DNA from: Deltaproteobacteria bacterium
Lineage (GTDB): Bacteria > Desulfobacterota > Desulfobacteria > Desulfobacterales > Desulfosalsimonadaceae
Assembly (NCBI GenBank): GCA_024280875.1
Contig: JAJRPH010000224.1
Location: forward strand, 1-7,244
Length of the DNA stretch: 7,244 bases
Direction of reading: 5' to 3'
The translations under genes were made by a program, and so were the position numbers. Below, one piece after another: positions 5,104 to 7,244 of this stretch. The notes under the pieces are model-generated. The model saw only the letters and a program-made list of their open reading frames with translations, was not told the origin of the DNA and did not search any database. How positions within the stretch are numbered: the stretch's first letter is position 1; the number at the start of each line of letters is the position of its first letter.

Positions 5104-7244
5104 ATGCCGAAATCCTTTTTAACGCATCGATTGTCAACAATAGTAATTACGACTTTTTTCATCCTCATGCTCGGCTGCGTTGCGGCAATGCCGGCATCAG
5201 CGGCTAGCCAGATAATAAACCTGTCTTCTTCACCATCAAGTCCGGGGCTTGGTCAGAGTTTTACTGTGACTGCCACCTATGACGTGAGTGACGGGGATAA
5301 TACGTTGTTCGGTATTGGATTGCATTTCCATTATGATTCATCACAGGTCACATTTAATAACTGTAGCAATATCAATTCGACAAATTCCAGTATAACACCC
5401 TCATGTTCAGATCAGGCAGAAACGGATAGTGACGGCGATTCAAGTACTGATCGAGAGGTCCAGATATCATGGACGAATTTTTCGGGTGAATGGCCCAATC
5501 AGACATTACCTCTTGATCTGGTGGATCTGAGCTTTACCATGGACAGCGCCGGAACAACATCAATCAACGTTACGGCCTATGAGCTTTCCGGTGTGTATAC
5601 ATTCAGCGGCGACAGCCTGGACTATACGGTGTGTGACACCCTTTCCATTGACACTTTTACTGCTGACAGCCCTGTTTGCAGCGGCACCGACAGCACCCTG
5701 TCCTGGACAACCACCGGGGCGACCAGCCTGTCAATTGATAACGGCGTTGGAACAGTTACAGGCACCAGTAAGACTGTTTCACCAACCGTAACGACGACTT
5801 ACACATTAACGGCCCAAAATGATTGCGGCGACTCGGTGACCGATACCGTCACCGTCACCGTGGACAATGCACCGTCCATCACCAGTTTTTCCGCCTTGCC
5901 GACTTCCATCTGCAGCGGCACCAGCAGCACCCTGTCCTGGACAACCACCGGGGCAACCAGCCTGTCAATTGATCAGGGTGTCGGCACGGTGACGGGCACC
6001 AACACGGATGTTTCCCCCACTACCACTACTACTTATACGCTAACCGCCACCAACAGTTGCGGGTCAGTGACTGAAACCGTGACGGTCACTGTGGGCGGCA
6101 GCCTGCCCACCATCACCAGTTTTTCCGCTTTGCCGACTTCCATCTGCAGCGGCACCAGCAGCACCCTGTCCTGGACAACCACCGGGGCGACCATCCTCTC
6201 AATTGATCAGGGTGTCGGAACGGTGACGGGCACCAGCAAGAGTGTATCCCCATCCACCACCACCACGTATACCCTGACCGCCACCAATGACTGCGGGTCG
6301 GTGACCGATACCGCGACCGTGACCGTCAATACCGGGCCGGGCATCACCAGTTTTTCCAGTTCCAAAACCACCATTTGCCAGGGTGATAGCGTCACCCTTT
6401 CCTGGGCCATCAGTAATGCCGACAGCGCCGGCATCGACAACGGTGTCGGGCCTGTCAATAAAACGTCAGGGAGTACCTCCGTGACGCCGTCTTCCACCAC
6501 CATGTATACATTATCCGCCATCAACACATGTGATACAACAACACAGACCGTGACCGTGACCGTGGTAGAAGGACCGCCGACCATCAACAGTTTTTCCGTA
6601 AGTTCCCCAACCATCTGCAGCGGTGATCCGGTGACCTTGTCCTGGGATGTCACCGGGGCTTCGTATATAAGTATTGATCCGGGTATGCCCACTGGATTAA
6701 ATCCTTCGGGTTCAATGGATGTCTACCCCACGGAAACCACCACCTATACCCTGAGTGCGAGCAACCTTTGCACCACGGGAAGTCCCGATGTCACCCAAAC
6801 CGTGACCGTGACGGTCAATGACACGCCGGTAGTCACCAGCTTTTTGGCCAGTCCGGCCAATATTTCTTCCGGCGGCAGCACCACGCTGTCTTGGAATGTG
6901 GCCAATGCCGACACTGTGAAAATTGATGATATCACAGTGAATTATATCAGCGGAACCAAACTCGTTTCACCGACAAGCACGACGACCTATACCATTTCAG
7001 CCACCAATGGATGCGGCACAACCACGAAACAGATCACCGTGGGTGTGGATTGCCCGGTGCCGGTGATCGAGAGCTTTACCGCCACTCCGGCACAGATCAC
7101 GTCCGGGCATACGGCCAACCTGTCCTGGACCATTTCCGGGGCCGCCAGCGCCACCATTGATAATGGCGTGGGCACGGTCAATGCCTTAAGCGGCAATAAA
7201 AACGTGTCCCCCACGGAAACCACCACCTACACCCTGACCGCCAC
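5104..7244 (+). CDS. Secreted cohesin-like protein with tandem Ig-like repeats (partial, 3' end outside)
   Basis: An uninterrupted frame of 713 codons runs off the right edge. It starts at an ATG seven bases after GGAG (5093-5096). Residues 1-33 or 34 are a signal peptide (hydrophobic FFILMLG core, A-S-A cleavage). Residues about 36-178 look like a cohesin domain: SSPGLGQSFTVTATYDVSDG, then LFGIGLHFHYDSSQVTFNN, VQISWTNFSGEWPNQTLP and a closing VDLSFTMDSAGTTSINVTA, which is the beta-sandwich pattern of that family. From residue 182, Ig-like repeats of 77-83 residues follow, each with S-x-x-P near the start, a T-L-S-W core, a T-T-T-Y-T-L-T-A-T-N strand and a V-T-V-T-V end. The likely role is a surface scaffold that holds the dockerin-bearing partner away from the cell; the anchoring end is not in view. 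The cohesin assignment is from pattern recognition and remains unproven. The gene probably shares the sigma-54 promoter of its upstream neighbour. Confidence 0.85.
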   Translation, partial: MPKSFLTHRLSTIVITTFFILMLGCVAAMPASAASQIINLSSSPSSPGLGQSFTVTATYDVSDGDNTLFGIGLHFHYDSSQVTFNNCSNINSTNSSITPSCSDQAETDSDGDSSTDREVQISWTNFSGEWPNQTLPLDLVDLSFTMDSAGTTSINVTAYELSGVYTFSGDSLDYTVCDTLSIDTFTADSPVCSGTDSTLSWTTTGATSLSIDNGVGTVTGTSKTVSPTVTTTYTLTAQNDCGDSVTDTVTVTVDNAPSITSFSALPTSICSGTSSTLSWTTTGATSLSIDQGVGTVTGTNTDVSPTTTTTYTLTATNSCGSVTETVTVTVGGSLPTITSFSALPTSICSGTSSTLSWTTTGATILSIDQGVGTVTGTSKSVSPSTTTTYTLTATNDCGSVTDTATVTVNTGPGITSFSSSKTTICQGDSVTLSWAISNADSAGIDNGVGPVNKTSGSTSVTPSSTTMYTLSAINTCDTTTQTVTVTVVEGPPTINSFSVSSPTICSGDPVTLSWDVTGASYISIDPGMPTGLNPSGSMDVYPTETTTYTLSASNLCTTGSPDVTQTVTVTVNDTPVVTSFLASPANISSGGSTTLSWNVANADTVKIDDITVNYISGTKLVSPTSTTTYTISATNGCGTTTKQITVGVDCPVPVIESFTATPAQITSGHTANLSWTISGAASATIDNGVGTVNALSGNKNVSPTETTTYTLTA
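5647..7244 (+). repeat. Tandem Ig-like repeats, seven starts visible
   Basis: Units begin at 5647, 5878, 6112, 6343, 6583, 6832 and 7066, giving lengths of 231, 234, 231, 240, 249 and 234 bases; the last is cut by the window end. Units 2 and 3 are nearly identical over their first 120 bases, with about five differences, so they duplicated or converted recently; later units have diverged. Units 1-5 carry one Cys near the start (I-C-S-G or a variant) and one after the T-A-T-N strand (D-C-G), suitable for one disulfide per domain. In units 6 and 7 the first Cys is replaced by Ser or Thr. Confidence 0.85.

Noticed and set aside
5170..5180. Lipobox (M-L-G-C) in the cohesin-like protein
   Set aside because: Position -3 is Met rather than Leu and -2 is Leu; a signal peptidase I site A-S-A lies just downstream and fits better.
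6207..6692. Long minus-strand ORFs under the Ig-like repeats (also 6744-6935 and 6987-7226)
   Set aside because: They mirror the Thr/Val-rich repeats of the plus-strand gene, lack ribosome binding sites, and give low-complexity V/T/L sequence.

Overview
The window looks like chromosomal DNA of a Gram-negative, probably deltaproteobacterial (Desulfobacterota-like) organism. This is inferred from a -24/-12 (sigma-54) promoter, an exported 5'-nucleotidase-like protein that appears to use selenocysteine, and secreted proteins carrying dockerin-like, TSP3-like and cohesin-like modules. No rRNA, tRNA, CRISPR array or transposase was seen, and the lineage call is soft.

Left part (minus strand, 1-1107): an exported protein of 349 codons related to the 5'-nucleotidase/UshA-like metallophosphatases. 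Its frame is open from an ATG at 1107 with a good ribosome binding site and signal peptide, except for one in-frame TGA (codon 47, 967-969). That TGA falls where relatives, as I remember them, carry a cysteine just before a G-G-L-A-R-R motif. It is followed by a perfect 6-bp hairpin whose loop, GGUCUU, sits at the same distance from the UGA as the GGUCU loop of the Escherichia coli fdhF SECIS. I read the gene as a selenoprotein that a standard gene caller would cut to its last 251 residues. A ribosome binding site and TTG start at the left edge suggest another gene of the same operon.

Middle (1108-1355): an AT-rich divergent intergenic region of about 250 bp. It holds an 11-bp perfect inverted repeat, possible sigma-70 elements for the minus-strand gene, and a close match to a sigma-54 promoter (1291-1307) for the plus-strand genes.

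Right part (plus strand, 1356-7244): two exported modular proteins, probably one operon (61-bp gap). The first (1228 aa) is a right-handed beta-helix followed by a LamG-like domain, a Cys-containing domain of unknown type, a TSP3-like calcium-binding segment and two dockerin-like repeats. The second begins with a cohesin-like domain, then Ig-like repeats of 77-83 residues (seven starts visible), and runs off the window. Adjacent dockerin-bearing and cohesin-bearing genes suggest that the two products bind each other at the cell surface. A 10-G tract inside the beta-helix coding region could switch the first protein on and off by slippage, because a gain or loss of one G hits a stop within about 15 codons.

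The two most interesting signals are the unannotated selenoprotein with its SECIS, and the putative phase-variable, sigma-54-driven cohesin/dockerin surface pair.
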